The notes: generated by a model not told the origin, from the letters alone. DNA of 64,000 nucleotides from Aquatica leii (GCA_035610365.1 CM069432.1:265977177-266041176); one strand, 5' to 3'. Numbered from the stretch's first letter, positions 1 through 13,512 are shown. Program-made: numbers and translations.

Positions 1-199
1 AAAACCTAAAGTCTGGTTTAGGTATGTTGACATACCTAGGTTTCTTCATAATTTAAACAACCAACACTCAGATATCAAATTCAACTCGCAAACCCGACAA
101 ACATTTAAGACATACTGTTGATCGCAAACCCATCCACACAAACAACAAAGTTGACGGGTAAAATATCTCAGATTCCACGGACAAATTTCCTACACTTTC

Positions 200-500
200 A
201 TCTCAGGTTGTATACCAAATTCTTTGTTCATGTGATTTAGTCACACGCATTTCAGAACATGGTCGTTGTACAAGAAAAAGGTTGCTGTTGCTGAACATCA
301 TTTTACCACAAGTCACAAAATAGATTTATATAATTGTAAAATCTTTATTTTTCAATAGGAAAATTCGAGAGAGCATTGAAATTATCATCCCAATAACTTC
401 AATCCTGAGCACGGTTTCCTTTATCAAACCGTAACCCTTAACCGCGACGATACTTCTGCTTTATATACGGAAACTATTTCTTCTGAAGTCACTTCTAGAT
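200..500 (+). mobile_element. Penelope-like element, C-terminal remnant
   Basis: In several frames the plus strand reads VAEHHFTTSHKIDLYNCKI, then KIRESIEI and HPNNFNPEHGF. This is the order AEH...(E/K)HPNNFNRExGF found at the end of the GIY-YIG endonuclease region and C-terminus of Penelope-like retroelements. The frame breaks at least twice. Confidence 0.55.
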
Positions 501-1263
501 TAGAGTCTGGCTGGGTTCACAAGTTGATAACCTAACTCTGTGGTAGTTCTTTGTTAAATTGTCGTTTGCTTCTTCAAGGTAATCGATTTCTTCCTTATCT
601 TCTTAAGAGTTTAGAATCTGGCTTTGTTCACATGTTAATTGGATAACTCTCTAGCTACATAGATTTCGGTTACTTGCTTGAGTTCTTCTATTACTTTCAC
701 GTCCCAAAGAAGCCCATTACGAAAATTGGGCGAAACGTTGACAACTTCGTTTAGAACATTGACACTGTCCAAATCCGAAAGACGTTCTTATCTTAGTATA
801 GACTCCGGCGGTGGTTAAATATGAATCACAAGAACGATTAAACTAAAATTGACAAAACATATGAAATAAATAATAAAAACCTTCAAGTAAGCAAATAAGA
901 TTTAAAACTCTCATTTCCCGCTCCACATCAATTTTTGAGCGATGTTTGCTCATTATTACAGCTACTTTTCTTCCTGTAAAACGATTTTTGATGAAACTTG
1001 GATTCAGGCAAATTTCTCATTTGACATTGTCTTGATTCGGCAAAGTAATTGCAAACCAGTCAGTGAGCTTTAACAGGTGTTCCTTGAGAAGGAGACAGCA
1101 AGTCTTGTGAAACAACGACTTTATTAGAGACTTATTTCCAGAAGCGTTTTTCTTGCAGATTGAAAGCATAATCTTAGCTTTCAGCAAGTAATAATCTGTA
1201 CTACATTCTACTCTTCTGAAAGCTCTCAAGTCCTCAACTGGTAGGACGCTACGTTGTTTACAA
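501..1263. other. Unassigned stretch with two similar 45-base blocks
   Basis: Bases 499-547 and 608-657 are similar (both contain an AGA(G/A)TCTGGCT..GTTCACA core and end in a run of AACTCT). A weak Penelope-like tail may continue to about 800. Nothing else was recognised. Confidence 0.35.
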
Positions 1264-2150
1264 ATGACATATTCAATGATCCATCACTATGTACAGTTGC
1301 TGACTGAAAACAGACCCGAATTTGCAAATGCAACTAGTATACCAACTTTAATTGAAGACGACCTCTCAATGAAAGATGAAGAAGAATTTACAATAGACGA
1401 AGTTAAGCAAGCTGTTCACGAAATCAAATACGGGAAAGCTGCTAAAACGGGCGGAGGAGATCCTGGAGAATTGCAACTGGACGACAGTATTATTCCTAAC
1501 ACTAACAAATATAAATATCTGGGATTGACGATTTTCAACACCGCAAGCAGCAACGACGAGATTAAAGCTGGACTGGGACAACCCAGGACACCTACTAGAC
1601 ATCTGAATAGCGTGCTCTGAGACACCACTATAACGAAAACTATTAAAATAAAATTATATGAAGCGGTAGTCGATAGCATAGCTACGTATAGAGCGGATCT
1701 GTGGGAAACTAATAAAGCGTACAAGTCGAAAATATTAGCTACCAAAATGGATTACTGGCGGCGATGTTGTGATTGGACCAAGTAAGAAATGCAGACATTC
1801 GGAACGAGATGGGAATAGATATCGACTTAATAGAAACCATTGAGGCTAAACGACTGCAATGGTATTGGGCATCTTAATGGCGGTAGAGCTATGATCCAAA
1901 CGAGTTTGGGAATGGACAGCTCCCCAAAGAAGAAGACGAGGGCGTCCAAGTAGGAGTTAGAGAGACGAAGTGGAGGAGGCCATGGTCCAAAGACACTTAA
2001 ACGTCGGAGACTAGAACGACCGAAGAGACTAGGGAAAAGGATGCGAGAAGTGTTCACAATGATGTTAATACTAATCGTAATGTTAGGTGAAGATGTTAAC
2101 AGTCCAGAATTTCTGGATTTCTTAACATCGCTACCAACATCTACCAATAT
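1264..2150 (+). mobile_element. LINE remnant with internal deletion (RT start joined to RT end)
   Basis: The first part reads EEFTIDEVKQAVHEIKYGKA, the segment just before the fingers of LINE reverse transcriptases. It then jumps at about 1465 to NKYKYLGLTIFN and, after a W-to-stop change at 1618-1620, to MDYWRRCC and KRLQWYWH, which belong to the thumb and C-terminal region. The palm with the catalytic aspartates is missing. Stops and frameshifts follow up to about 2150. Confidence 0.7.
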
Positions 2151-2785
2151 AAATGCGATCTCTCGCGCATGCGATTTGTGTGACTAAAACTATTTATCTT
2201 GTGATTATATGAGAGATGTAGCTCCTCCCATATGTCACCGCAAATTTTAAATTTCCAAGACAATTAGTTTGGTTAACATGATTGTGACCAGTGTTAACAT
2301 TACAAATTCAAAAGATTTAGTTTGTTAATCATATAGTACAAATACGCTAATTTTAGCAAAAAAATGAGTTCGACATAGTACGTAAAGATCTCATGACCGT
2401 CCTCTTGTAGAAAAGTGCGAATTCCAATAGTGTTTAGGATATTTCAGTTTCATTTTTAGACCATTTGTCGATGCTTGGTCACTCACTTGAGAGTGCGTCT
2501 GACTTTCTTATTTAATATAAATATTTCCATGTCGCTACAATTTATGAAAACACGAAGCAAACTGAACTGGTTCGATAAAGTGGCGGTGTCGTATGTATAC
2601 TAACCACCCCACGAAACTTTGACAATGTTCGGCTATATTCCAGAAAGCCCTTATACTTCAGGAAAGTTTAATACTTTTCTGGAATATTCTGTTCAAAATG
2701 TTTTAGAAATATTCCACACTACTACGTCTGTCTGTGTTCACCTCTGTTTACTATCTACTGCGCCCTAGGGCGTCGCGGTGCACAC
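2151..2785. other. Unassigned; contains heat-shock-element-like sites
   Basis: No coding similarity was recognised. TTCTGGAATATTC at 2677-2689 is a perfect three-unit heat-shock element pattern, and TTCCAGAA at 2638-2645 a two-unit one. Confidence 0.35.
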
Positions 2786-2789
2786 TTAG

Positions 2790-3040
2790 AAAACTACGAA
2801 ATGTAACAGAAGCGGAGATAACATGCAACCTTGCCCTACTCCTCTTTTAATTAAAGTACCTTTTGACGTTTCTTGATTCGCTTTAAGTTCTGCCGTTTGT
2901 CGGCAGTACAGTTGAGAAATAATCATTAGTTTCTCGTTATTAATGCCGGTGGCTTTTAAAATGTTTATTAATTTATCCTGTTTAACTTAATCAAATGACT
3001 TTTGATAGTGAGTAAGGCAAGATGCATTATTTTCATATCC
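2790..3040 (-). mobile_element. LINE reverse transcriptase fragment
   Basis: The minus strand reads QDKLINILKATGINNEKLMI, then SQLYCRQTAELK and KRGVGQGCM. This is the RT segment from the first catalytic motif region to the RxGVRQGC motif. The first motif is damaged (a stop after KSFD) and the fragment is short and isolated. Confidence 0.7.
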
Positions 3041-3970
3041 CTGCACGTTTCTATATTAAAATATTAAGAAAAAGAGCATTAGAAATCAATAATTTTTAGA
3101 ACAGTTCAATGAATTCAGAATAACTTCCATGTTTGACAACCTACACTGCAGATTAATTTTTTTCCTGATTAAAGTTGTCTGGAAAATATTTTTCATTCCT
3201 ATGACTATGGGCTCGCTCAAGCTTAATGAACCATTCAAAGACTTTTTGTTCAACGTTATTTTGTGTATCAAAGCAATCGGATATCGACATAATGGAAATA
3301 AAGAAAAATATCTCCATTCTGGTAAATGATAACAACATACATAGTAAACACTCATTACATTATCTCTGAAACAATTAAAACAGCATATTTTTAATATTAT
3401 CTAAAGTACATCTGTAGTCATGTTAGCGTTAGTGCAGATACAAGTGTGTGTTAGAAAAACAATAAAAAATTAGAAAGCTGTTAAATTAAGTCATAGTTTA
3501 CATTAACAAATATGTATGCATATATCTAACTCTGTTTCAACTCGAAAATGAAACTAAAATAGCTAGTATGTGTTGATTTTTCGCATAGATTATAAATCAA
3601 ACAAAATTTGCGTAACAATAAAAAAAAATCCTCTAACAATTATAAATTTTTACGAATAATTAATTGCATCCACCACCTTCAGTAAATGTTCCTCCTAATA
3701 GGTTGTAATGAATTATTCAATATTAATACCAATGATAAGTAAAGTAAATTCAACAATCTAAATAGTGTTCTAATTAAGAAATCAATGCTTTCACTATTAA
3801 AGAAAATGTTGAAATTCAATTATGAATTACATATGTTCGAGTAAGGCGATAGATTGAAGAATTAGACAACTCCTAAAACACATTAAGTGCCTAAAACACT
3901 CGTGTGTAGAAAAGAAGTGAAATTAAAACTTGCTATGGAAGTTGTGTGAAGAAAATTACGAACACTTTCA
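3041..3970. other. AT-rich stretch, nothing recognised
   Basis: No gene, repeat family or RNA feature was recognised. Confidence 0.4.
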
Positions 3971-3974
3971 TCAT

Positions 3975-4764
3975 TACTCCTTCACACTGAAGTACGCTGG
4001 CTGTCGAAAGCATTATGTTTGATAAGATTTTTTGCACTTTTTGAGACTATTTTAGAATTTCTGGATACTAAAGATAAAATTTTGAGTCAATTAAATGAAG
4101 TGAAACAGACATCGCCTATTTAACAGATTTGTTTACAAAATTTAATATGGTTCATTTGCAGTTACAAGGCGACAGTCTAAATTTGATTAAAACAAAGTCC
4201 ATCTTATCAGCGTTTCTTGCCAGAGTCAAACTCATGAAGCAAAATATTGGACGGAACGAATTTTTCCAGTTCCCCAATTTGTCACAGACAAACATGGAAT
4301 ATAGCGAGCAAATTTTTAATTTCCTTTCCATGGTCATACCTAGTGGAAAAGGGGTTCAGCGCTGTTACCAATCTCCTAACGAAAAAAAGAAACAGACTGG
4401 ACATCATTAGCCGAGGAAATTCAAGATTAAACTTTACAAAATTGACGCCAAATGTTGATAATTTATTATTAAAGCATCAGCTTCATCCTTCTCACTAAAA
4501 ACATTTACTTATTGCTTAGTTTATTTTATGTTACGTATCTTTTTTATATAACAGATATAAAATTTTATTTTGAGTAGTTTTAATTTAAATTTAATTAATA
4601 AATGTATAAAACTTAACATGTGTTTTTACTTTAAATTTTTAACACTAAACTTCACTAGAGTTAGAAATTTACAAAAAATCAATATCAGGTAAGTAGGGGG
4701 TCTACCCAAAAACCGAAAAACATGGCAGGGGGGCCTACGACACAAAAAAGTTTGGGAACCTCTG
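3975..4764 (+). mobile_element. hAT-type (ZBED/FAM200-like) transposon remnant
   Basis: The reading LLHTEVRWLSKALCLIRFFA, then LFTKFNMVHLQLQGDSLN, then SYLVEKGFSAVTNLLTKKRN and LLLKHQLHPSH-stop (4495-4497) is the C-terminal half of the hAT transposase-like proteins related to ZBED5/FAM200. About the middle third between PNLSQT and SYLVEKGFSAV is deleted. The 3' end AAAAAAGTTTGGGAACCTCTG (ending 4764) resembles a hAT terminal repeat; the left terminus was not found. Confidence 0.7.
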
Positions 4765-4774
4765 GTTTAGAGCG

Positions 4775-6870
4775 ATAAACTCAAGAATATTGGTAATCAG
4801 TTAACTGAAAGAAATAATCAACATTATACAAATATATAGACCAATAGAAGGAACAGCAGAGGAGAACGTAGAATTTTACAGGAATCTGCAACAAACATTA
4901 GACGAATTAAAAGTACAGAATGAGAGGACAATAATAATGGGGGATTGGAACAATAAAGCCGGTAAAGACCATAACAGAGAAATGACCTAATAATAAGATA
5001 CGCACAGCAGATAGAAATATTTCAAAAAATAGAAACGGAGAAATAAACAGAAATTGACTTAAACCATGGATTGGTCATAGCAAACTGCCGAAAAACACGT
5101 AAAGAAGGAAAACAAACAAAAGAATATATACACAAACTAAGAATTAAAGAAAATAAAAAAAACTATCAAGAAGAGACAGGCGTGGAATTCCAGAAACGAA
5201 AAAATAGAATGAACATTGAAAGAAAGACATTCAAAGAAGCAGTACTGACTACAAAACAGAAAATATGTAGAAAAAATAGACATAATAAGTATACAAAAAG
5301 AACAAAATGACGGAACAATAAAATAAAAACAAGAAATACATTTAAACAAAAACATCAAAAGATAAACAAGAATATAATGAAAAAAGAATAAATGTGAAAA
5401 AGAAAATCTGGAAAGAATTTGGAAAAGAGATAACAAAAACACAAAACTAATACAAGAAAATCTGAAAGAAAGAAATAAAAGCAAAATGAAACATAAAAAG
5501 AATTCCATGTAGACAAATATCAAACGGAAATATGAAAAAAAAACATAACCAAAGAAAAACAAATAGAACAATAAGAATAAAAGAGGTAATCGAGGAGGTA
5601 ATACAAAACGTAAAAGTTGGGAAGAGTAGTAGAAAAAATGGCATAGCACCGGAAATGATTAAATGTCTACGACAAAAAGAAATAAATTTGGATATGGACC
5701 ATTTGTTAAGAAGCATGAAAAAAGCGAAGGATATCGAGAGAATTGGAAAATAACTTACTAATACCAATATACAAGAAGGAAGAACAGACCAAATGTGAAC
5801 ATTATAAACTAATCTGTTTAGCTCAAACCAGTTATAAACTATATACAAAAATGTTAGAGAAAATATTAAGAGACTATTTTTATTATTTCTAGATCTATAC
5901 GCAGCGTTAGAAACAGTGGACAAGAGAGAGATATGAAAAACACTGAAAGAAATGGAAATAACAGGCTAATAAACGTGAGTAAAAGCACAATATGAGACGG
6001 TAAGAGCGAAGACACAAATAGCAAGACTAAGATCAGAAGAATTTACAATAAATAAGAGAATAAAACAAGAAGAAAGTTTATCCCCCTTGTCATTTGTTGT
6101 CATCTTAAATAAAATTACCAAAAGAATAATTTAGAAACATAAGGAGCTGGGTACAGTACTGAGTAACTTTCTATATGCCGATGATGTCTTAATAGCAAAT
6201 ACAAAAAAATAAAATGCAATGTTTAATAAAAGCCTAGACGAAAAAAATATGAAAATGGAAGTGAATACAAATAAGACAAAAGTAGTGATAGTGAACGAAA
6301 AACACATATAATTACAACAAAGAAATTAAATGCAAAAATACGAGCTTGCAAAAAATAACGAGCTACGAATACCTGAAAACCATAATAAAAAACGGAAAAA
6401 TCTATTATACCTCAAACAAAACGATACTAGGACATAGATATAAAAGTAAAAATGAAAACCCATAACAGTATAATTCCAATAATAACTTATGCAGCAGAAA
6501 ATTGAACATTAAGGAAAGCAGATGAAATCAAACTAAATGCAATCAAAATGAAGAATCTTAGGAAAATAGCAGGGTAAATCAAGTGGGCCATGATTAAAAA
6601 CAAAAATATTAGACATATAACAAATAAAGAAAATGGAACCAGATATAATAGCAAGAAAAATGATAGAATTGGAAAGACCAACCAAGAAGCAGAGAGAAAG
6701 ACAGAAGAAAATGGATAGAACAAATCCCAGAAATAGGACAGGAAAAAGGAAAGAGAATAGAAGAATTAAGGACCATAGTAAGTAATAGGATGACTTGGAA
6801 GAAATGGGTACAGGAATTGTAACCCTCGCCCTACGCCTGAGAAAGCAAACAGGAGAAAAGAAGAAGAATT
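4775..6870 (+). mobile_element. Degraded LINE (endonuclease, reverse transcriptase, C-terminus)
   Basis: The order of pieces is that of a LINE ORF2: endonuclease IIQIYRPIEGTAEENVEFY and IIMGDWNNKAGK (4815-4990); RT approach EVIEEVIQNVKVGKSS and TKCEHYKL-like text near 5790; LDLYAALETVD (5890); the catalytic motif as FLYADDVLIAN (6170-6200) followed by KMEVNTNKTKVVI; and a K/R-rich tail to about 6870. It has many stops and frame changes and is purine-rich on its coding strand. It is a different family from the minus-strand LINE copies further right. It begins immediately after the hAT end at 4764 and is 5'-truncated. Confidence 0.8.
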
Positions 6871-7037
6871 AATCGGTAAAAATAGAACGGGTGATGTCGC
6901 ATACGCGTGAGTCCTTCAATTCGCTCACTTTCACAAATCTTTTTCTGTAACCCATTAAATATGGGTATTAAAAAACAAAAAAATTCAGGTAATTTAATGT
7001 TGTAGACATCGGCTTCTAATTAGAGTGCACCCCCATT

Positions 7038-7289
7038 CAGCGATGGCGCCAGAGGAAAGCCTGGGTGGGCACTAAACCAACCATATAAATATGGGTACCC
7101 ACCCAAATTGGATAAAACAATGTTTGAATGAAATTGATTTTATTAGCAAAGATTAAATATTGTACTTATTTTAAAAAAACTCTCATAAAAATCTTTTTGA
7201 AAATATCTTTACGCAAATTACCGTGCCCACCCCAAAAATATTGTGCCTATTTGTGCCCACCAATCTAAGAAACCTTAGCGCCGTCGTTG
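7038..7289. mobile_element. hAT-type MITE, 252 bp
   Basis: It starts CAGCGATGGCGCC and ends with the imperfect inverse GGCGCTAAGG..; read from the right end the terminus is CAACGACGGCGCTAAGG. Both ends also carry GTGGGCAC inversely placed. The flanks CCCCCATT (left) and CCCCCGTT (right, one base further out) look like an aged 8-bp target duplication, as hAT elements make. No coding capacity. Confidence 0.7.
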
Positions 7290-8235
7290 CCCCCCGTTAT
7301 CCCTCCTCATGGTATAAATGTAAAAACGATACCTGTAACGTTTCTATTTTTGCAAACGATGCTCTTACATTGCTCTATTCCAACCAATAGCATGCACGAA
7401 CTGACCATGCAGTAAATATATCATTTGTTAGGCATACAACGAATTTTTTACACAAACTCGAACTCGAAAAATACATACGAGTATCTCAGCACATATAAAA
7501 AATTATAGAAAAATCGCTACTTATGTAATAACGTATTAACCAACATCTTTTAATTAAAACTAGAGATATCGTAGTTTTAACAGATCAAAATTGCTGAGTC
7601 TTCTTCTACATGTGTATGTCGTACCTCAAGTGAATCGGTTTCATGGATAATCACAGTATCAAAAAAATGATGAAAACGATTTAACATCTCATTCGGTTGA
7701 TAAAATAATTGTCATATTGGAAATTTAAACAACTTACTGAAGATTAACGACGAATGAGTAAATGACAGAAATTAATAAAGGACAACTTTTCTCTAAAAAT
7801 CTCTACAGAATAAGACCATTTATTCTGCAATCATTGTCTAAAGTTTTAAATTTGAATACGTAACAATTTAAGCAATAAACCGAAAATTATTACAATAAAT
7901 TGAACGATTATTAACAAAATTCTACTTACAATTCATCAATTAGGAGAGACTGGGTAACAGAAAAGGTGGCGCGAGAAAAGGTTGGTAGCCCTTCTTGAAG
8001 TACAAAACTTTGTATCACGTGTATTAAAAATTTGTATTTCATTTAACTGAGTAATAAATCTGAATGTTTGGTTACAGTTTTATGCTTTGTTATGTTAAGA
8101 ATATTTTGGTATAATTTGCGTGCTGCATGAATTTTGTCGCGGAACGTAAATGTCATTTTTAGTCCTAATAACCCATATACCTATGTGTATGATTTGTTTA
8201 CTTTCAGTGTTTATCAGATGTAAACGAACATCTAT

Positions 8236-8345
8236 AGTGTATGTTTCTCCCGTTTTGACGCTCTTTTGATTACTTTAGAATCACCACATCGATGATCACC
8301 TACGACTCACTCTCCAAAGCTTTGCAGGTTACGGGTGTAAATACC
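8236..8345. repeat. Dispersed repeat, first copy
   Basis: See the block at 62524: TTTCTCCCGTTTTGACGCTC, GATTACTTTAGAATC and ACGACTCACTCTC are shared with small differences. Confidence 0.65.
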
Positions 8346-10939
8346 GTAACAGCTTGGTACTGCTTATATTATTTTATATTTAAGAGTGTTCTTTTATTTT
8401 TAATTTAATTTTTTTAAAATAACCGTCGTTAGGTAACAGTATCTCATTTTTTTGTTGGGTTCAGTGAATCAGTGATCCACTGTGACACGCAAAGCTATAA
8501 ATTATTCTTAGCTTTCTTTTAACAGTTGAAAACGCCTCGCAACCGGAAAATAAAAACTAGTATCGACTCCACACCGAAAAACAGATTCGAAACGATCTAA
8601 GACTATTATCGGATGAACAGAAAATAGTTGGAAGAATCACTTGTATCCCGAATACAACCCCATAATTATAGACAGTCTTGGACTAGGGTATTTAATCTGG
8701 TTGAAAAAATACTATAACGGTGCAAAAGTACCAAAAGACAAAGGCAAGTTTCCAAGGTTATCAGCGCAGAACGAGGTACGTTAACAACAACTTGTTACAT
8801 ACATAATAGACCTTCCGTCTAGCGAAGTTACTGATCGACAAATAATCTGGACAAATAAACCAAACTAATGCAATCGAACAGGAGAAAACGATGCACGTGT
8901 TAATGATAGTAACAGAACGAGAGACTTCTTGCACTACAACTAAACAAATTATTCAACGTGATGCGGTTAAGACTTCTTGCTTCAATAGTTTGTTAGGTTA
9001 AAAATATTTTGATATATGCTGCGTGTGGTATAAATTTTGTCTCGAAACGTACCTTTTACATACGGAACATCAGCTGTCATTTTGACATATGGGATCATAC
9101 TAAGAAAGACATTTCCGTTTTTAACGTTGAGAGAGGCAGTACGTGAAACCTCAGTGAGACCTCCATTTTTAAACATTGTATACCATCCACGTTATAAATG
9201 GATTAATTAATTTCGTTTCGTATGTATTACTTGTGAAAGTTTCTCTAGGCGAATTAAGCCACCGCCATGTGTCTGCCCCTTTGGAATTGTACATGTCTAT
9301 TAAGTACATCTATTTCAAGTTCATAACTTGGAGCACGTACGAATGTGATCGTTGCTTACAAACAGCAATTGCAAGAATTAATTTGGGGTCAAGTCGATGA
9401 AGCATTTGATGGACGATTAAACTTGAAGACGCACATGCGATATTAACAATGATGACATTTGCAAGCTGGACGCATTCGATTTATAACTATCACTGATTGA
9501 CTTACAAGCGATTTACTTGTGATATCTTATATCAATGCTGTTAGCTAATAGCATATCTGGACAATCGTGAGAAAAAACCTCGATTTATTATCTACTAATT
9601 TGTGTTGGTGTCAAACAACATAGATATATGTTGTCACGATTATTGCATGAAGATTTGTTTGTGACATTACATTTTTTACAAGTGCGTCGTACTTTTGATT
9701 GCGTAATCACTGGATTCGCATCGATTCAATTTTTTTATTCTTCGCTTAGCTATAAAATTTTTATTTAAGTTATGTAATTATATGTACGAATCTAATACTG
9801 TTCTTTCTATTCAACTGTGAAAATACAAATTTTTTTTCTTTTTCGTGCCTCCTATTCAAAACTTCAAATGTTTTTAGTTGAATTTCGAATACGATTAAGC
9901 TCAAAATTCGTATTAAATCAATATGAATGATCAGCCCTCGAAATTCCTATCCCTAATAACGAAACGATAAGAAACTATTTTTTTTAATTGCTGGGTTGGT
10001 CAGAATAAGCATAATATGCACATTCTTTATTAACCTTAATTTTTGATAAAAGTTTTTTGCACGAAATTCAAGTGAAAAAAATTCAAAATATTACGCAACT
10101 GCCATAGTTTCGTTTCAACAGAACACCGTGAATAGAATGTCACAATTTTTGCTTTATAAAATTGTAGTTTTTATGTTAATTGGTACTTTAGACCAACCGC
10201 AAAAGCGGCTTTTAAACATTAAATAACTATTTAAATTATCGAACGCCTAATTAATTAGTTACAATCACCTTAAAACTATATCAAAATAACGTATTTTACA
10301 TACGAGCAACACTACTTTCACTTCTTAATCAAATAACAGTTTCTTAACCGAAAAAAAACCTAATAATTAAAAAAAATCTTAAAGGACGTCTACAAGGCCG
10401 AAAAACTAAAATAATTTAGTTTATCAAAAAAATCGCAAAACATCATTTACATGCTGCATAAAAAAACTAAAACATTTCTTAAGTAGTTGGCCTAGAATTA
10501 TTAATTTGCTCTTAATTGTAAATTTAAATATTTCACGTAACGGGTTAGTCAAAAATTATATAAAAAATCTAAAATTCAAATGGAAATAATTTTTCAACTC
10601 TTCAACACCGGCTAAAACTCGAATTTGTTTCCACCATAACCTACTTCGATTTCTACGCAATTTTTACAAATCTTTTGGCAATATCTCATTCATAACAATA
10701 GACGTTTTAGTGGAGAATTTAGTCGGCGATATAACTGTGGCTTAACTGGGTGACCCAGAAAATACATTTTCAACTCTTTGTTATTTGAAAACATGACATG
10801 ACTCAATGTTCAGATTTTGATACCGCAACAACTACTGTTGTTTTCTAACCATTAATTGTCTGAAAGTAGTCTTTATTTTATTAACGTTTTCAAACAATGC
10901 AAATTCTTGTTTTAAACACAAACTAAATTGTATGAAAAA

Positions 10940-10985
10940 TCGACGGCGACTTTTCGGCGAATCGGCGGCGATTTTTCGGCGAATC
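10940..10985. repeat. Two copies of a GC-rich 22-base unit
   Basis: Two near-identical copies of a unit containing CGGCGATTTTTCGGCGAATC lie side by side in otherwise AT-rich DNA. Confidence 0.6.
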
Positions 10986-13174
10986 GGCAACAGTGTGTCT
11001 AATGAAAAACCAAAGATTTTATCTGTATCGAACAATAATTAGTTTGAGGAAGAGCAATGTTCTTTTTCACAAAGAAAATTAAGATAAACGCAACTGCCAG
11101 AACACTACGAAAATCAACAATACTTGCACAGTCTACGTATTAAGAATTTTAGTTAATAATGAAATTATAGGAAGAAAAAAATGTTCGAGATGTAACAAAC
11201 TTGTTATTAATCAAGGTGAAGGTTATTTCGTAAAGGTGACTTTCACAGTTTCATATATCCACCTAAATCATTGTTCATTTCAATCTAGTTACCCGCGAGT
11301 CACTATTAATTTTCTACATTATTAGAAAAAAATTAAAACAATTAAATTCATGCTTCAAACTCCATTTAATCTCGGTAGCGAAAAAAAATTACGTGCTGAC
11401 ACGCCGATAAATTTGCATCGTTTTCCTTTTTTCTTCTTTTCTTTAGAATTAACACGTCCGCGTTATAAATGACTCACGGTATAAAAGCTCCTGCAAGAAC
11501 CTTGAGTGGGCGATTGTAACAAAAAGAATCTGTGCTTTTTTATGAAAAGCGCCCCCTGTAATACTAAGTTAATACCCAAACAGGAAACACCTTATTAAAC
11601 TATTTAAAATTACGTAAGCTTCCCTGTCGCTAATTACCGATTACTGAAGAGCACCAAAATTGAAAAATAGGTTATTAAAACGCCTACACAACTTATTGCA
11701 CAATTTAGCCTTCGCATTTTTTTGTGGCGGCTATCGAAAGAATGAAAATAATTAGTAGACAACAAATTTTTGCATAATCGTGTGTGATAGTAAAAGTTAA
11801 TGCGGACGCAAAATATGGCGAAGTACGCGATTAAAATGAAATGGATGCCCAACGCCTACTTTCTATACCCGATAAAGTTAATAAATTTATTATTATGCGC
11901 TATACGGCACACAAAACATTTAATGTGCGAATCGTTACACTAAAACACAATCGTTTAGAAAAAGTAGAACATCGAAAATAAGTAGCTGCACCACAAACGT
12001 CATAGAAAGTTAAAAACTCGTAAAACAATTATGGCATCGCTCTTCCTTTTTTTTTTGATAGAAAAGAGAAAAAGTCTGTTCTTCGTAAACAAAAAAAAAA
12101 CGGGCACGGGCAACTAGATGAGTAATTTTAAATAAATTACCGTAGACAACGTAACCAAGAAATAATAATATATTGTGAAGAGAACAAATTATAGGTAACG
12201 AACCATGTTCTTTAACAGTTTTTTTAAGTTTTGACATGAACTGTTATTTCTTTTCATGGACGCTCATGCGGCAAGTGTGTTTTTTGTAACCACAAAGCGT
12301 TATCACCAAATATGAATAATGATTTTTAATACGTAACAACATAAAACTTGTGTAAGATGTAGAAACGTAAAAAAGGTCAATGACGCTCACACAACCTCGA
12401 AAATTATTTTTTTGTTTTGTTATAAAGAATTGTTTTTCCTTTCAATTTTGTTGCATTTACAGTACACAAATCCAAGAAAAACGGTAATACTAATTAAGTC
12501 TTTAGTTTCGGAAAAAACGCAAATCCTAAGCTTCCGAACCTTCTTTTTGTAAACACTGGCCAACTGGATTGTGCACGCACTACTGTTATACTATGTTTAA
12601 CTTGTTTCGCGTGATTTCTTTACTTTACCAATTTTTTTGATTTTCCTTGGTTCGATACGATTCCTCAATTACGCTTTAAAAAACCAATTTCTAATGCAGA
12701 CTTCCGCGATCATTGTTCGTTTCTGAACTAGATTCTGAACTCTTTTTTCGCCGACGTTTCGCTCTTTTTCGAACCCTTAGGAAATTTAGACCAACTTTAG
12801 ATCTGTCTTTCATTGTTCTTAATTTCTTTAACGATTGTACCCATTGTTATCTTCAACGCCTTTACGGCCTTATTCGAAAGATTTATATCACTAATGAATT
12901 ACTTACTTTTTTGATTAAAAATACTCTAAAACGAACTACGGTTAAACAACTATCATTTACGTGTGTACCAACATCAGAACACAATGTTCCAACCACGTAT
13001 GTACGTATAATAGAGCACTTAATTTAATAATCTTTTACGAGGTCTGTTCAATCGTCAGTTTAAATTGGGTTATTTCCAAAATTTTGATACGGTTTGCCAT
13101 CAGTGCTATACCATACGATTGCTGCTTTTCCTCTCGTCCGTTGGTAGTATTATTACATTTCTAAAACAAATTAT

Positions 13175-13500
13175 TGTAACGAATTTTAAGACTAATTTAT
13201 TTAAAACTAAATATTTAACGTTAGAAGTACACGTAACCGGTATTTGTTTACATTAAAAGCACGTACGCTTATACGCCGTTATATTTATTTTTCTCTAGCA
13301 CGGGCACTTTATCTATTTATCTTAACACACACGTTAATGACTTATTCATTTTAAACCAACAGTCTTCTTAACTTCCAACTTCGGAAAACTGACCTCAGCT
13401 CTCTGAAGACTTTTTATATATTTCTGTTATCTGTGTCGATAATTTTCCAGGTCCTTCGGGTTATTGTCTCAAAGTTGGCAATTACTTCGAGAACGCTTCA
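13175..13500 (-). repeat. Gypsy 3' LTR (326 bp)
   Basis: It aligns with 18250-18632 over most of its length, including AAAAGCACGTACGCTTAT(A/A)(C/T)GCCG and CACGGGCACTTTATCTATTT. It lacks roughly 90 bases present in the right LTR and has about 30 extra near its end, so the two have diverged substantially. Confidence 0.9.
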
Positions 13501-13512
13501 CTGCCCCCTGCT
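13501..13512 (-). promoter_or_regulatory. Polypurine tract of the gypsy element
   Basis: The minus strand reads AGCAGGGGGCAG immediately before the 3' LTR. The second gypsy copy has the same GGGGGCAG next to its LTR candidate. Confidence 0.7.

Larger units (their letters stand above)
7290..13174. other. AT-rich probable Graf intron, no gene recognised
   Basis: Open frames here are short and look random. I saw no Graf exon. Local items: similar blocks near 8090-8165 and 8990-9090 (both GTTA(T/G)GTTA-A-ATATTTTG..), a block at 8236-8345 repeated at 62524, and a small tandem repeat at 10940-10985. No RNA gene was recognised. Confidence 0.45.

Noticed and set aside
5137..5923. Minus-strand frames of 158-170 codons with many Phe and Cys
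   Set aside because: They are antisense to an A-rich LINE whose plus strand has endonuclease and RT motifs; hydrophobic content is the shadow of Lys/Asn-rich coding.
12713..13027. 104-codon plus-strand frame before the gypsy element
   Set aside because: No motif, no codon pattern unlike the surrounding AT-rich DNA, and no splice signals; treated as chance.
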